Below, piece after piece: positions 63,901 through 64,000 of a stretch of 64,000 nucleotides of DNA. The DNA lies in assembly GCA_963971285.1 (NCBI GenBank), contig OZ020248.1:20481873-20545872 (forward strand), written 5' to 3'. The number at the start of each line of letters is the position of its first letter. Position 1 is the first letter of the stretch. The DNA comes from Astropecten irregularis (Eukaryota; Echinodermata; Asteroidea; Paxillosida; Astropectinidae). A program made the position numbers and the translations under genes. The notes beneath the pieces were generated by a model. The model was not told the origin of the DNA. It did not search any database and saw only the letters and a list, made by a program, of their open reading frames with translations.

Positions 63901-64000
63901 TTTGGTTTTTATTTTTCTTTGACAAAGAAGAAAGCACAACATACAATGAAAACATAACAAGTAATGCATATCCAATGCATTAAGCCCGGTTTGGGTACAT

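Overview
The window looks like nuclear DNA of a marine invertebrate, probably a deuterostome (amphioxus, hemichordate or echinoderm type), but I cannot fix the species. The evidence is AT-rich non-coding DNA, many short TACATGTA runs, spliceosomal introns with GT/AG ends, and a mixture of animal transposon families: P/THAP9-like, hAT, MULE/Mutator-like, Harbinger, pogo, KDZ, CACTA/TNP2-like, Ty3/gypsy, a tRNA-type SINE, Penelope-like traces and a RAG1-like (ProtoRAG/Transib) remnant. I see no bacterial gene, operon, rRNA or CRISPR array, and no complete intact protein-coding gene.

The window is a transposon graveyard. 0-1.2 kb is a 91-bp minisatellite. 1.8-8.6 kb holds short transposase pieces (DUF7869-like, TNP2-like, a P-family N terminus, a gag-like ORF, DUF6729-like, hAT). 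8.75-11.83 kb is one 3.1-kb element with 18-bp terminal inverted repeats and no protein. 12.4-14.0 kb is a P-element transposase pseudogene. 14.8-18.4 kb contains exons of a decayed DUF4806-type gene, with a RAG1-like pseudogene (15.2-16.0 kb), a small inverted-repeat element and MULE/Mutator pieces between them. 19.1-21.3 kb holds Harbinger, hAT, RecQ-like helicase and BEN-domain pieces. 21.8-28 kb holds a kinase exon, gypsy gag and a DUF6589-like gene swollen by a 38-bp minisatellite.

29-31 kb carries five spliced exons of a gypsy-type integrase gene with two exons duplicated beside it; a third, shortened copy lies at 42.4-42.7 kb. 31.3-39.3 kb holds MULE, ZMYM-like hAT, BED, gypsy and DDE pieces. 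40.5-42.1 kb is a nine-copy, about 192-bp repeat that seems to contain a HECT-like exon. 43-49 kb is poorly recognised. 50.5-54.3 kb holds a second P copy, a DUF7869 gene, a THAP exon and a pogo transposase. 55-64 kb holds zinc-finger, kinase, hAT, foldback-element, alpha-kinase and KDZ pieces.

Two points stand out. First, about 45 recognisable coding fragments from many unrelated families all read on the minus strand and none on the plus strand. This is the pattern expected of a uni-strand piRNA cluster or of one long minus-oriented composite unit. Second, the RAG1-like pseudogene has the segment around its first catalytic aspartate repeated about three times in tandem. Family names come from motif recognition alone; no database search was run.
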